Below are positions 41,854 to 50,452 of a stretch of DNA of 64,000 nucleotides, piece by piece. The notes beneath the pieces were generated by a model that ran no database searches, was not told the origin of the DNA, and was given only the letters and a program-made list of their open reading frames with translations. A program made the translations under genes and the position numbers. How positions within the stretch are numbered: position 1 is the first letter of the stretch; each line of letters begins with the position of its first letter. The stretch is from Clostridiales bacterium (GTDB taxonomy: Bacteria > Bacillota_A > Clostridia > Oscillospirales > Oscillospiraceae). The stretch covers positions 1-64,000 of the forward strand of contig SFKX01000015.1 of assembly GCA_004553625.1 (NCBI GenBank), given 5' to 3'.

Positions 41854-42300
41854 ATGAAAGACGTCATAATCTCCATAACCGGGGTGCAGAACTACCCCCA
41901 GGGTACGGACGATTCGGTGGAGCTGGTCACCGAGGGCAAATACAGCTTCCGCGACGGGCGGGGCGAGCTCAGCTATATGGAGAGCGAGCTGACGGGGATG
42001 CAGGGTACGCGCACCTCGTTCACCTTCACGCCGACGGAGGTGGTGCTCTCGCGCGAGGGTACGCTGACGAGCAAGATGATCTTCCGCGAGGGGACGAAGA
42101 ACACCTTTTTGTATGACACGCCCTTCGGCTCGGCGACGATGGGCCTGGATACGCACAGGATACACTCCACGCTCGGCCCAAAGGGCGGAGATATGGAAAT
42201 AGACTACGTGGTGGATTTTGACCACGCCGTCGTTGGACGGAACAAGTTCAGGATAAACGTGAGAGAACGGGGCGGTGCGGCAGATGGCAAATCTTGTTGA
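41854..42300 (+). CDS. DUF1934 family protein (YwiB-like)
   Basis: The 148-residue beta-barrel protein has the DUF1934 pattern: V-I-I-S-I-T-G-V-Q at the start, E-L-V-T-E-G-K-Y-S, Y-M-E-S-E-L-T-G-M-Q-G-T-R-T, and T-P-F-G-x-x-x-M-G-L. It overlaps argS by 17 bases, the same pairing as ywiB-argS in Bacillus. The fold resembles lipocalin-type barrels; function unknown. Confidence 0.85.
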   Translation: MKDVIISITGVQNYPQGTDDSVELVTEGKYSFRDGRGELSYMESELTGMQGTRTSFTFTPTEVVLSREGTLTSKMIFREGTKNTFLYDTPFGSATMGLDTHRIHSTLGPKGGDMEIDYVVDFDHAVVGRNKFRINVRERGGAADGKSC

Positions 42301-44029
42301 AGAGGCAAAAAAACAGATAGACGCGCTCCTGAGGCGCAGTCTGGAGCGCGCGGCGGAAAAGGGCGAGCTGCCCTCCGGCGCGGCGCTCTCCGGGACGGTA
42401 GAGGTCCCGAAAGACGCGAACAACGGCGACTTCGCCGCAAACCACGCCATGGCCGGCGCGAGGGCGCTGCGCATGGCGCCGAGGAAGATAGCGGAGGCGC
42501 TGACGGCTAACCTCGAGCTGGAGGGCAGCTATTTCACCGCGGCGGAGACGGCCGGGCCGGGCTTCATAAACTTCCGGCTGGCGCCGGAGTGGTACTCCGC
42601 TGTGATGGCGGCGGTGCAGGCCGAGGGCGCGGATTACGGGCGCTCAGCGGCGATGCAGGGCCAGAAGGTGATGGTCGAGTTCGTCTCCGCCAACCCGACT
42701 GGGCCGATGCACATGGGCAACGCCCGCGGCGGAGTCCTGGGCGATACGCTGGCTGAGGTGCTGTCCCGGGCCGGGGCGAAGGTCTGGCGCGAGTTCTATG
42801 TGAACGACGCCGGCAACCAGATAGAGAAGTTCGCCGCCTCGATAGAGGCGCGCTATGCGCAGCTGGTCCTGGGCGAGGGGGCCGTGGAGTTCCCGGAGGA
42901 CGGCTACCACGGCGACGATATAAAAGAGCTCGCGCGGCTCTTCCTGGAGGAAAAGGGCGCCGGCTGGCTGGACAGGCCCCTCGCGGAGCGGCACGAGGCC
43001 ATGGCGCGCTTCGGCCTGGAGCACAACCTGCCCAGGATGAAGGCCGACCTCGCCCGCTACGGCATAGAATACGATGAGTGGTTCTTCGAGAGCAGCCTGC
43101 ACGAGAGCGGCTTTGTTGCGGACACGGTGGCAAAGCTCACCGAGCGCGGCTTCACCTATGAGAAGGACGGCGCGCTCTGGCTGGCGACCTCGCGCATCCT
43201 GGGCGACGAGCTGCGCGCCGCGGGCAAGAGCGAGAAGGACATTGAAAAACTGGACCTCAAGGACGACGTGCTCCGCCGTGCGAACGGCTTTTACACCTAC
43301 TTCGCCGCGGACATAGCCTATCACCGCAACAAGCTGGACGTCCGGGGCTTTGACCGGGTCATCAACATCTGGGGCGCGGACCACCACGGTCACGTTGCGC
43401 GGCTGAAGGGCGCGCTGGACGCCCTGGGTCTGGACGGGCAGCACAGGCTGGACATAGTGCTCATGCAGCTAGTGAAGCTCCTGCGCGACGGCGAGGTCGT
43501 GCGCATGTCCAAGCGGACGGGCAAGGCCATTTCCCTGGGCGACCTGCTCGACGAGATACCCGTGGATGCGGCGCGCTGGTTCTTCAACTCCAGGCCGGAC
43601 ACGCAGATGGACTTCGACCTCGGCCTCGCAGTGCGCGAGGACAGCGAGAACCCTGTATATTATGTGCAGTACGCTCATGCGCGCATCTGCTCGGTTTTGC
43701 GCAACCTTGCGGCGGATGGGCATAAAGTTCCAACTGCGGCGGATATTGATGCATCGCTGCTGACGACGGAGCAGGAGCGCGAGGTCATAAAGCAGCTGGC
43801 GGGGCTGCCGGACGAGGTCCTGCACGCGGCGCAGTCGCTGGACCCGAGCAGGATAAACCGCTACGCGATGGAGCTGGCGGCACGTTTCCACCGCTTCTAC
43901 AACGCCTGCCGGATAAAGGGCGCGGAGCCCGGCGTGCTGGAGGCCCGTCTGCTGCTGGCGGACTGCGTGCGCGGCGCGATAGCGGTCTGCCTGGACATCC
44001 TGGGCGTGAAGGCGCCGGAGCAGATGTGA
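42284..44029 (+). CDS. argS: Arginyl-tRNA synthetase
   Basis: The 581-residue class I synthetase charges tRNA-Arg. An N-terminal additional domain is followed by S-A-N-P-T-G-P-M-H-M-G-N-A-R-G (HIGH motif), W-G-A-D-H-H-G-H, and V-R-M-S-K-R-T-G-K-A (KMSK-like motif). The DALR anticodon domain ends the protein. ATG 42284 is used; a GTG three codons earlier is in frame. Confidence 0.96.
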   Translation: MANLVEEAKKQIDALLRRSLERAAEKGELPSGAALSGTVEVPKDANNGDFAANHAMAGARALRMAPRKIAEALTANLELEGSYFTAAETAGPGFINFRLAPEWYSAVMAAVQAEGADYGRSAAMQGQKVMVEFVSANPTGPMHMGNARGGVLGDTLAEVLSRAGAKVWREFYVNDAGNQIEKFAASIEARYAQLVLGEGAVEFPEDGYHGDDIKELARLFLEEKGAGWLDRPLAERHEAMARFGLEHNLPRMKADLARYGIEYDEWFFESSLHESGFVADTVAKLTERGFTYEKDGALWLATSRILGDELRAAGKSEKDIEKLDLKDDVLRRANGFYTYFAADIAYHRNKLDVRGFDRVINIWGADHHGHVARLKGALDALGLDGQHRLDIVLMQLVKLLRDGEVVRMSKRTGKAISLGDLLDEIPVDAARWFFNSRPDTQMDFDLGLAVREDSENPVYYVQYAHARICSVLRNLAADGHKVPTAADIDASLLTTEQEREVIKQLAGLPDEVLHAAQSLDPSRINRYAMELAARFHRFYNACRIKGAEPGVLEARLLLADCVRGAIAVCLDILGVKAPEQM

Positions 44030-44043
44030 GGAAAAAGATACTG

Positions 44044-44072
44044 TTGCAAAATAGGCCGGGCCGTGCTATAAT
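44044..44072 (+). promoter_or_regulatory. Sigma-A promoter of ribU
   Basis: TTGCAA (44044-44049) and TATAAT (44067-44072) with a 17-base spacer and an extended TGc. Confidence 0.85.
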
Positions 44073-44090
44073 GAACACGACAACCGAAAA

Positions 44091-44212
44091 GATGTCTTCG
44101 GGGCAGGGTGAAATTCCCGACCGGCGGTAAAGTCCGCGAGCGGAAGCTTCGGCCAATGCATGAATCGGTGCGATTCCGATACCGACAGTACAGTCTGGAT
44201 GGAAGAAGATGC
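44091..44212 (+). promoter_or_regulatory. FMN riboswitch (RFN element)
   Basis: The aptamer has the conserved RFN blocks in order: TCTTCGGGGCAGGGTG, AATTCCCGACCGGCGGTA, AGTCCGCGAGC, GATTCCGATACCGACAGTA, AGTCTGGATGG and the closing AGAAGAT. It senses FMN and is expected to shut off ribU when FMN is plentiful. Confidence 0.96.
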
Positions 44213-44218
44213 GTATTT

Positions 44219-44285
44219 TGCACCTTTGCAATTATTACGCCCGAAGGAGACACCCTTCGGGCGTTAATCTATGTTAAGAGGTGCA
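44219..44285 (+). promoter_or_regulatory. ribU expression platform
   Basis: Right after the aptamer, TGCACCT (44219-44225) can pair with AGGTGCA (44279-44285), which contains the ribU Shine-Dalgarno GAGG. Between them a strong hairpin ACGCCCGAAGG / CCTTCGGGCGT (44237-44264) brings the two together. No T run follows, so translational control is more likely than termination. Confidence 0.55.
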
Positions 44286-44291
44286 TTTAAA

Positions 44292-44984
44292 ATGGATGCA
44301 GCAAAAAAGACCCCCGCAGTCCGCAAGCTGGACGTGAAGAAACTCGCAACCCTCGCTATGATAACCTGCCTCGCCTATGTGGTGATGCTGGTCTCCAAGC
44401 TGATGCCGAGCGTCTACGGCTTTTTGGACTTTGACTTCAAAGACGTCGTCATCTGCATAGGCGGCTTCATCTACGGCCCCGTGTCCGCCGCCGCCGTGGC
44501 CCTGGTCGTCGCCTTCATCGAGATGGTCACGATCAGCACCACCGGCCCCTGGGGCTTCCTCATGAACTTCCTCGCCACCGCGAGCTTCTGCTGCACGGCC
44601 TGCTTCATCTACAAAAAGCACCACACGATGAAGGGCGCCGTCATCGGCCTTGTCACCGGCGTCATCTGCCTGGTCGTGGTCATGCTGCTGTGGAACTACC
44701 TCGTCACCCCTATCTATCAGAGCATGCCGCGCGAGGCCATCGCTGACCTGCTGCTGCCGGTGTTCCTGCCCTTCAACGCGGTCAAGGGCGGCATGAACCT
44801 CGCCGCGACCCTGCTGCTGTATAAGCCCGTCGTCACCGCGCTGCGCCGCGCAAAGCTCATCCCCGAGTCCGAGCACGCCGCGCCCCCTGTGGCCGGCAAG
44901 AAGCGCCTGGGCATGACGCTGGTTTTCCTCTTCGTCCTGGCGACCCTCGTCCTCTGCGCCCTCGCCCTGGCCGAGGTCATCTGA
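44292..44984 (+). CDS. ribU: Riboflavin ECF transporter S component RibU
   Basis: The 230-residue integral membrane protein has six hydrophobic segments after a short basic N-terminus. L-A-T-L-A-M-I-T-C-L-A-Y-V-V-M near the start and F-K-D-V-V-I-C-I-G-G-F-I-Y-G-P as the S-component helix 2-3 region fit RibU. A C-terminal helix is added. Riboflavin is the inferred substrate because of the FMN riboswitch. The shared ECF energy module is not in the window. ATG 44292 is preferred to 44271, which lies in the regulatory hairpin. Confidence 0.92.
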   Translation: MDAAKKTPAVRKLDVKKLATLAMITCLAYVVMLVSKLMPSVYGFLDFDFKDVVICIGGFIYGPVSAAAVALVVAFIEMVTISTTGPWGFLMNFLATASFCCTACFIYKKHHTMKGAVIGLVTGVICLVVVMLLWNYLVTPIYQSMPREAIADLLLPVFLPFNAVKGGMNLAATLLLYKPVVTALRRAKLIPESEHAAPPVAGKKRLGMTLVFLFVLATLVLCALALAEVI

Positions 44985-44996
44985 ATAGGCAGACAG

Positions 44997-45027
44997 AAAA
45001 AAGCCCCCGTCCGGGGGCTTTTTTTAT
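44997..45027 (+). terminator. Terminator of ribU
   Basis: AAAAAAGCCCCCG / CGGGGGCTTTTTTT almost without loop, immediately followed by the structured repeat. Confidence 0.92.
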
Positions 45028-45197
45028 TTGTCTGAGAAGGCGGAGCCTTCTCAGACAAAGGGGGCTTGCGCTGCGCTTCATGCCTCGCTGCGCTCGACAC
45101 TCCGCTCCGCGAGCGGTATTTTCGTCGACGTACACGCCGCCGCCGAAAATGATCGCACTTTATTTCGCGGCTGCGGCCGCGAAACTCTGCGAGGCTT
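45028..45197 (+). repeat. Dispersed structured repeat, copy 2
   Basis: The second copy of the unit at 14700-14869. Hairpin I 45029-45057 and hairpin III 45163-45184 are identical to copy 1. Hairpin II (45113-45156, GCGGTATTTTCG against CGAAAATGATCGC with one bulge) has a different stem sequence but keeps the pairing and the loop GTACACGCC (45130-45138). Closing pair GCCTCGC (45082-45088) with GCGAGGC (45189-45195). The 3' end runs into TTTTTTT. It again lies between convergent genes. Confidence 0.85.
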
Positions 45198-45200
45198 TTT

Positions 45201-46523
45201 TTATTTGGCGGGCGGCGCGTATTTATGCAGGGCGCGGCGCAGGCGAAGGAGGCTGAGGACAAAGTTCAGCGTTTCGTTGAAATAGATGATGCAGAGATAG
45301 GCCGTGAGGGCGCCAATAGGAAGAAAATACCACACGAGCAGCACGCCCAGAGCGGCGTCAAGTATGTTTATGGCCATGCTCCAGACCTGCTGGCCCAGGC
45401 CCTTGAGGCAGCCGTCCACGACCATATCGGTGTACATGAGCGGCACGAGCGGGGCGAGCAGGCGGATGAAGCGCCCGGCGTCCTCGGAGCCGTAGACGGC
45501 CTCGCCCAGAGCGCCGCCGAAGCGCCAGAGGATGAGCGCCGCGGCGAGCGAGAAGCCGCCGCACAGCTTCAGCAGTTTGCCGACTATCCTCCGTATCCCT
45601 GCGGCGTCGCCGCGCATCTGGGCCTCGGTGAGCGTGGGTATGGTGAGCTCGGCCACGGCGCCCAAAAGGCAGGAGGGGAAGCCGATTATGGGCATAGCCA
45701 TGCCCTGAATTACGCCGTAGCCCGCCAAAGCCGCGTCCGCTGAGAGTCCGGAGCGCCGGAAACCGCGCGGGACGAGCAAGTGCTCCAGCGTGGAGAGTGC
45801 GCTCCGGGCGTAGGCGGACACCGCCAGCGGCAGCGCCACGCCGAACATCCTGGCCGTCAGCCGGACCCGGCCGCCGCCGTGCTCGCCATGCCGCTTCCTG
45901 TCCCCGATGTAGAAGGCGAGCATCATGCACAGCGAGAGCATATCCGAGGCCGTCACCCCCGCCGCCACCGCCGCACAGCTCTTTTCAATGTCCCCCTCCG
46001 GCGCGCGGGAGAGGAATGCCACCACCAGACATACGCAGATGAGCTGCTCGATGAGATGGACCAGGGAGGGCTTCCATATTCTGCCGCAAGCCGTGAAGTA
46101 GCCCGAGAGCACGGAGGAGAGCGCGATGAAGGGCAGACCGAAGGCGAGTATGCGCAGGCTCATGACGGTCCTTGCGTCGCCTATCCACAAAAAACCGATG
46201 GGTTCCGCAAAAAAATACAGTATCGCGCAGGCCGCGGCGCCGAAGGCGAGACTGTAGGCGGCGCAGCGGCTCATCGCTCCGCCGACGCCGTCGCCGCGCC
46301 TGAGCCCTATCTCCTCCGCCACGAGCCGCGTGACGGCAAAGCGGATGCCGCTGACGGCGAAGGTCGTCGCCAGCAGCTCGACGCTCATCACCAGCTGGTA
46401 GAGCCCTATCCCCGCCGCGCCTATCCGCCCCGCCAGCCAGGCCTGAAAGGCCATGCCTATGCAGCGCATCAGCAGTGACGCGCCCGTCAGCAGGAAGGTG
46501 TTTACAATCAACCTTTTTCGCAT
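45201..46523 (-). CDS. MATE/SpoVB-type flippase
   Basis: The 440-residue membrane protein has about 12-14 helices and the MVF/polysaccharide-biosynthesis fold. M-R-K-R-L-I-V-N-T-F-L-L-T-G-A-S-L-L-M-R (in parts) and G-I-G-L-Y-Q-L at the start are typical of stage V sporulation protein B and related lipid-linked sugar exporters. The start is set at 46523; the frame is open upstream but overlaps recG. A hairpin immediately upstream contains the ribosome binding site. The transported lipid is unknown. Confidence 0.85.
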   Translation of the reverse strand: MRKRLIVNTFLLTGASLLMRCIGMAFQAWLAGRIGAAGIGLYQLVMSVELLATTFAVSGIRFAVTRLVAEEIGLRRGDGVGGAMSRCAAYSLAFGAAACAILYFFAEPIGFLWIGDARTVMSLRILAFGLPFIALSSVLSGYFTACGRIWKPSLVHLIEQLICVCLVVAFLSRAPEGDIEKSCAAVAAGVTASDMLSLCMMLAFYIGDRKRHGEHGGGRVRLTARMFGVALPLAVSAYARSALSTLEHLLVPRGFRRSGLSADAALAGYGVIQGMAMPIIGFPSCLLGAVAELTIPTLTEAQMRGDAAGIRRIVGKLLKLCGGFSLAAALILWRFGGALGEAVYGSEDAGRFIRLLAPLVPLMYTDMVVDGCLKGLGQQVWSMAINILDAALGVLLVWYFLPIGALTAYLCIIYFNETLNFVLSLLRLRRALHKYAPPAK

Positions 46524-46567
46524 AATAAGACCCCCGCTTGTACTCATGAGAGTATATGCGGGGGTCT
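46524..46567 (-). promoter_or_regulatory. Hairpin over the flippase ribosome binding site, also recG terminator
   Basis: Plus-strand arms AGACCCCCGC (46528-46537) and GCGGGGGTCT (46558-46567) form a 10-bp stem with an inner TACTC/GAGTA pair. Read on the minus strand, the second arm GCGGGGGTCT precedes TATT-ATG, so the stem hides the Shine-Dalgarno. It begins four bases after the recG stop and may also terminate recG. Confidence 0.6.
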
Positions 46568-46570
46568 CGC

Positions 46571-48625
46571 TCAGTTGAACCTGTCTCCGGACGCGGCCAG
46601 GAGTTCCCCGGCGCGAGAGCGCAGGCGCTTGTTTTCGGGCCTTTCGAGCCGTGGGTCCGAGTCCAGGAGCCTTTTTGCGGCATCCTGCGCCGCCTTGAGG
46701 ACGTTCATATCCGCGCCTAGGTCGGCTATGTGCAGCTCGGGCAGGCCGTGCTGACGCGAGCCGAAGAAGTCCCCCGGGCCGCGCAGGCGCAGGTCCTCCT
46801 CCGCTATTTTGAAGCCGTCGGAGATGTGCGTCATGGCATGGAGCCGGGCGCGGGCTTCCTCGCCCTTGGCGTCTGAAACCAGGATGCACCAGCTCTTGTG
46901 CTTTCCGCGCCCGACGCGCCCGCGCAGCTGGTGGAGCTGGGACAGCCCGAAGCGCTCCGCATTCTCGACGACCATCAGCGCCGCGTTCGGCACGTCCACG
47001 CCGACCTCTATGACCGTTGTGGAGACGAGCACGTCCGTCTCCCCGGCGGCGAAGCGGGACATGATCTCGTCCTTCTCCCGGGCCTTGAGCTTGCCGTGGA
47101 TGCAGGCTATCCTCAGCCCGGGCAGCTGCTGCCTGAGCTCTTCCGCGTGTTCCTCGGCGGACTTGAGGCCGTCCCCGGCCTCCTCGCCCTCCTCTATACG
47201 CGGGCAGACGACAAAGACCTGGCGGCCCTCGGACACGAGCTTTTCGATGAAGCCGCCCAGCCGCGCGCGGTAGCTTTCGTCCACGGCGAAGGTGTCCACC
47301 TTCTGCCTGCCCGGGGGCAGCTCGTCTATGAGCGAGACGTCCAGCTCGCCGTAGATCATGAGCGCAAGAGTGCGCGGGATGGGCGTTGCGGACATGACGA
47401 GGATGTGCGGGCGCAGGCCCTTTTCTGCCAGGGCGGCCCGCTGCTGGACGCCGAAGCGGTGCTGCTCGTCCGTCACGACAAGGGCGAGGTCCCTAAACTC
47501 CACCCAGCCGGAGAGCAGGGCGTGGGTCCCGACGCAGAGCGCGTATTCGCCCGAGGCGAGGCCGGAGAGGACGGCGCGCTTTTCCGCCGCGCGCATGGAG
47601 CCCGTGAGCTTGGCGACGCGGATGCCGAAGGGCTCCAGGAAGCCCGTGAGCGTGGCGTAGTGCTGCTCGGCCAGGATCTCCGTCGGCGCCATGAAGGCCG
47701 ACTGCGCGCCCGACTGCGCCGCGTACCAGATGCAGGCCGCAGCCACGAGCGTCTTGCCGCTGCCGACGTCGCCTTGTACCAGGCGGTTCATGAGCTTGCC
47801 GGAGCTCATGTCGCCGATCGCCTCGCGCATGGCCCGCAGCTGCGCGCCCGTGGGCGAGAAGGGCAGGGAGCCGGTGAAGGTCCCGAGTCCGGCGCCGCGC
47901 AGGACCCGGCCCTGCGCGCCCTCGCGTCCGCCGCGCAGGAGCCCCAGCGCGCAGGCCAGCACGAATAACTCCTCGAACACCAGCCTCCGCCGCGCCAGGC
48001 TCAGCGCCTGCATGTCCGCGGGGAAGTGGACGTTCTCATAGGCATAGCGCGCCGTGCAGAGCTTGTATTCGTCCGCGACGCAGTCCGGCAGCCCGTCCGG
48101 CAGCCGGCCCTGGGACAGGTCCAGCGCCTGGCGCACGGCGGAGCGCACCGTGTTCTGCGAAAGTCCGGAGGTGAGGCGGTAGACCGGAACTATCCGCCCA
48201 GTCACCCGCCCGAAGTCGGCCAGCCTGTCGAACACCGGGTTCGTCATCGAGACAAAGCGGCCCTTCACCTGCGCCCGGCCGTAGAAAACATAGCTCTCGC
48301 CCTTGCGGAACTGGTCCTTCAGATAGGCCTGGTTGAAAAAGGTCAGCTGCATGGCGCCCGTCTCGTCCACTGCGCGGAAGCGCAGGAGATCCAGACCGCG
48401 GCGTATGCGGCTCAGCTGCGGCTCCGTGCCGACGACCGCCTCGACGCAGACCAGGTCCCCGTCCGCCAGCTCGGCTATCCTGACAAGGCGCGTCCTGTCC
48501 TCGTATGCGCGCGGGAAAAACGAAACAAGACCGGCGAGGTCGTGGACGCCCAGCCTCCCAAAGGCCCGCGCCCGCGCCTCGCCAACTCCCTTAACGTATC
48601 TCAGTTCCGTTCCGAACTCTGGCAT
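46571..48625 (-). CDS. recG: ATP-dependent DNA helicase RecG
   Basis: The 684-residue helicase remodels stalled forks and Holliday junctions. The wedge OB domain occupies about 60-150, followed by superfamily 2 motifs: G-D-V-G-S-G-K-T (I), A-P-T-E-I-L-A-E-Q-H (Ia), T-D-E-Q-H-R-F-G (II), M-S-A-T-P-I-P-R (III), S-T-T-V-I-E-V-G-V-D-V-P (V) and Q-L-R-G-R-V-G-R-G (VI). Length is normal. Confidence 0.95.
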   Translation of the reverse strand: MPEFGTELRYVKGVGEARARAFGRLGVHDLAGLVSFFPRAYEDRTRLVRIAELADGDLVCVEAVVGTEPQLSRIRRGLDLLRFRAVDETGAMQLTFFNQAYLKDQFRKGESYVFYGRAQVKGRFVSMTNPVFDRLADFGRVTGRIVPVYRLTSGLSQNTVRSAVRQALDLSQGRLPDGLPDCVADEYKLCTARYAYENVHFPADMQALSLARRRLVFEELFVLACALGLLRGGREGAQGRVLRGAGLGTFTGSLPFSPTGAQLRAMREAIGDMSSGKLMNRLVQGDVGSGKTLVAAACIWYAAQSGAQSAFMAPTEILAEQHYATLTGFLEPFGIRVAKLTGSMRAAEKRAVLSGLASGEYALCVGTHALLSGWVEFRDLALVVTDEQHRFGVQQRAALAEKGLRPHILVMSATPIPRTLALMIYGELDVSLIDELPPGRQKVDTFAVDESYRARLGGFIEKLVSEGRQVFVVCPRIEEGEEAGDGLKSAEEHAEELRQQLPGLRIACIHGKLKAREKDEIMSRFAAGETDVLVSTTVIEVGVDVPNAALMVVENAERFGLSQLHQLRGRVGRGKHKSWCILVSDAKGEEARARLHAMTHISDGFKIAEEDLRLRGPGDFFGSRQHGLPELHIADLGADMNVLKAAQDAAKRLLDSDPRLERPENKRLRSRAGELLAASGDRFN

Positions 48626-48629
48626 TATG

Positions 48630-49136
48630 TCAACCTCGCTTAAATCTCCACAGCCTTTCCCTGTCAGCCTCTTCAGCGTAGGCGATGCCCACGCGTTTGT
48701 CTGTTATTATGTTAACCTTCCTGCCCTCGTCCTCGATGCGGAGGAGCGGGGAGGAGCAGATGTCTATTCCGTTCTGCGCGCCGGTGATGCCGAGGTATTT
48801 TGTGAGCTTGCCGGGGCCTTCGAAGCCCTCGCAGGCGCGGATGAGGACGCCCTGGGGGAAGTCCTCGGGGCCGGTGATGACGTTGAGCAGCCAGTGTATG
48901 CCGTAGCAGAGGTAGACATAGACCGCGCCGCCGGGGCGGTAGAGCATTTCGGTGCGTTTGGTGCGGCCGCGGTGGGCGTGGCAGGCGCTGTCCTCAACGC
49001 CGCGGTAGACCTCGGTCTCGGTTATTACGAGGCGGCGCTCCTGCGCGCCGGGGAGGCTGCTGACGAGGGTCTTGCCCACGAGCTCCGGCGCTACCTCCAG
49101 CGCGTCCCGGAGAAAAAATTCCCTGCCGAGCCTCAT
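48630..49136 (-). CDS. 3-methyladenine DNA glycosylase (MPG/AAG family)
   Basis: The 168-residue monofunctional glycosylase removes alkylated purines. Pur_DNA_glyco motifs: G-K-T-L-V, I-T-E-T-E-V-Y (catalytic Glu), D-S-A-C-H-A-H-R-G-R-T-K-R, Y-V-Y-L-C-Y-G-I-H-W-L-L-N-V, and G-P-G-K-L-T-K-Y-L-G-I. It is slightly shorter than many homologs (about 190). It overlaps apbE by four bases and is four bases from recG, making a repair operon. Confidence 0.9.
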   Translation of the reverse strand: MRLGREFFLRDALEVAPELVGKTLVSSLPGAQERRLVITETEVYRGVEDSACHAHRGRTKRTEMLYRPGGAVYVYLCYGIHWLLNVITGPEDFPQGVLIRACEGFEGPGKLTKYLGITGAQNGIDICSSPLLRIEDEGRKVNIITDKRVGIAYAEEADRERLWRFKRG

Positions 49137-50179
49137 TTCCGGACGTACTCCAGCGTGTAGCCGTCTCCGGAGCGCTCAAAGGCCTCGGACAGGCCCTCGG
49201 AGACGAGGACGCGCCCGTCGTCCGTGAGGAGGACCATTTCGAAGTCTGTGGAGTCCTGGTAGAGGTCCTTGGCCCGGTCCTCGCCCATGACGCACAGGGC
49301 GGTGGAGAGGGCGTCCGCGTAGATGCCGTTCTCCGCGACGACGGTGGCGGAGAGGACGCCGGAGTCGGCGGGGTAACCGTCGCCGGGGTCTATGATATGC
49401 GTCCAGGTGTTGTCCTTCTCGTCGGTAAAATAGCGCTGGTAGCCGCCGGAGGTGGAGACGGCATGGCTGCCGGAGAGGTTCAGCGTACAGGCATAGGCCG
49501 AGGGGTTTGCCGGGTCCTGGACCGCTATGATCCAAGGCAGGCCGTCGGGCTTGTCGCCCAAGGTCTGGATATTGCCGCCGATGGAGACTATGCCGGCCTC
49601 GACGCCCGAAGTCTGCATGGCGCGGGCGGCGTACATGGCGGCGCAGCCCCGGCCGAGCGAGGCGAAGGAGAACTCCATCCCAACGGGCAGGGTGAAGAGG
49701 TAGGAGTCCGTATCCGTCATGGCGGAGAGGGTGGCGGCGGAGAAGTCCACGTTTTTGACCAGGCTCTCTATCTCGTCCTCGGAGGGGACGCGGTAGAGCC
49801 CGTCCACAAAGCCCCAGGCCTTGACGAGGGGGTAGACGGTGGGGTCGAAATCGCCGCCTGAGAGGGCGTGGACCTGCTGGGCGATGAGCAGCATCTCCGC
49901 TACCTGACCCGTCACGACGATGCTCTGGCCCTGCGAGTTGTTGATCGTGTAGGCGGTGGAGCCGTCACGCTTCGGGTCGAGCGCGACGCCGAGCGAGTTG
50001 ATGACGGAGGCGGCGGATTCCAGCCCGGCCTCGGCGGATTTGCCATAGGCCTTGATGGAGACGGCCGAGTTCATGGCGAAGAGCTGTTTTTCAGTCGCGG
50101 TGACGCTGCCGCAGCCGGGCAGAGCCAGCAGCAGCCCCAGACAGAGCGCCAGTGCGGCGAAAGATTTGAGTCTTTTCAT
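49133..50179 (-). CDS. apbE: FAD:protein FMN transferase (ApbE lipoprotein)
   Basis: The 348-residue lipoprotein (lipobox L-P-G-C, Cys23) transfers FMN to threonines of membrane redox proteins such as Rnf and NQR subunits. Motifs: M-N-S-A-V-S-I-K-A-Y-G, F-D-P-T-V-Y-P-L-V-K-A-W-G-F, L-G-R-G-C-A, V-S-I-G-G-N-I and H-I-I-D-P-G-D-G-Y-P. It implies an Rnf-type or similar flavinylated complex in the genome. Confidence 0.93.
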   Translation of the reverse strand: MKRLKSFAALALCLGLLLALPGCGSVTATEKQLFAMNSAVSIKAYGKSAEAGLESAASVINSLGVALDPKRDGSTAYTINNSQGQSIVVTGQVAEMLLIAQQVHALSGGDFDPTVYPLVKAWGFVDGLYRVPSEDEIESLVKNVDFSAATLSAMTDTDSYLFTLPVGMEFSFASLGRGCAAMYAARAMQTSGVEAGIVSIGGNIQTLGDKPDGLPWIIAVQDPANPSAYACTLNLSGSHAVSTSGGYQRYFTDEKDNTWTHIIDPGDGYPADSGVLSATVVAENGIYADALSTALCVMGEDRAKDLYQDSTDFEMVLLTDDGRVLVSEGLSEAFERSGDGYTLEYVRK

Positions 50180-50216
50180 GGCATATCCTCAATCACGAGC
50201 ATTTTTCTAGATAACC

Positions 50217-50245
50217 AGTATAGCACAAGCCTCACGAATAGGCAA
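50217..50245 (-). promoter_or_regulatory. Sigma-A promoter of apbE
   Basis: On the minus strand TTGCCT (50245-50240) and TATACT (50222-50217) with 17 bases between, plus an extended TGc. Confidence 0.7.
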
Positions 50246-50254
50246 ACTTAACTA

Positions 50255-50283
50255 TTTACTTTGCCCGAGGTATTTGCTATAAT
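50255..50283 (+). promoter_or_regulatory. Sigma-A promoter of tRNA-Arg
   Basis: TTTACT (50255-50260), 17 bases, TATAAT (50278-50283) with extended TGc, 14 bases before the tRNA. Confidence 0.8.
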
Positions 50284-50297
50284 GGCTGAGCCGAAAT

Positions 50298-50374
50298 GCG
50301 CCCGTAGCTCAGCTGGATAGAGTGTCAGACTCCGACTCTGAAGGTCGTGGGTTCGAATCCCGTCGGGCGTACCA
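50298..50374 (+). tRNA. tRNA-Arg(CCG), integration site
   Basis: The 77-base cloverleaf has acceptor GCGCCCG/CGGGCGT, anticodon stem TCAGA/TCTGA with loop CTCCGAC (anticodon CCG), T stem GTGGG/CCCGT, discriminator A and encoded CCA. Its 3' 46 bases serve as attL of the element that follows. Confidence 0.96.
50329..50374 (+). other. attL (within tRNA-Arg)
   Basis: These 46 bases cover the anticodon loop to the CCA end and are matched at 55883-55928. The tRNA remains intact on this side. Confidence 0.85.
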
Positions 50375-50375
50375 C

Positions 50376-50412
50376 AAAAAACCGCTTGTTTCGTTTGAAA
50401 CAGGCGGTTTTT
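50376..50412 (+). terminator. Element-supplied terminator after tRNA-Arg and int
   Basis: AAACCGCTTGTTTC / GAAACAGGCGGTTT (one G-U pair, loop GTTT) followed by TTC on the plus strand, with an A-rich left side that gives a T run on the minus strand. It replaces the original tRNA terminator, which now lies beyond attR. Confidence 0.75.
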
Positions 50413-50452
50413 CTTACTTTTTGGGCTATTTGGATTTTCACGCGGAGCGAGA

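Noticed and set aside
46524..46889. Upstream extension of the flippase gene
   Set aside because: The extra codons overlap the end of recG in another frame and lack membrane segments; the hairpin-linked ATG at 46523 fits the family start.
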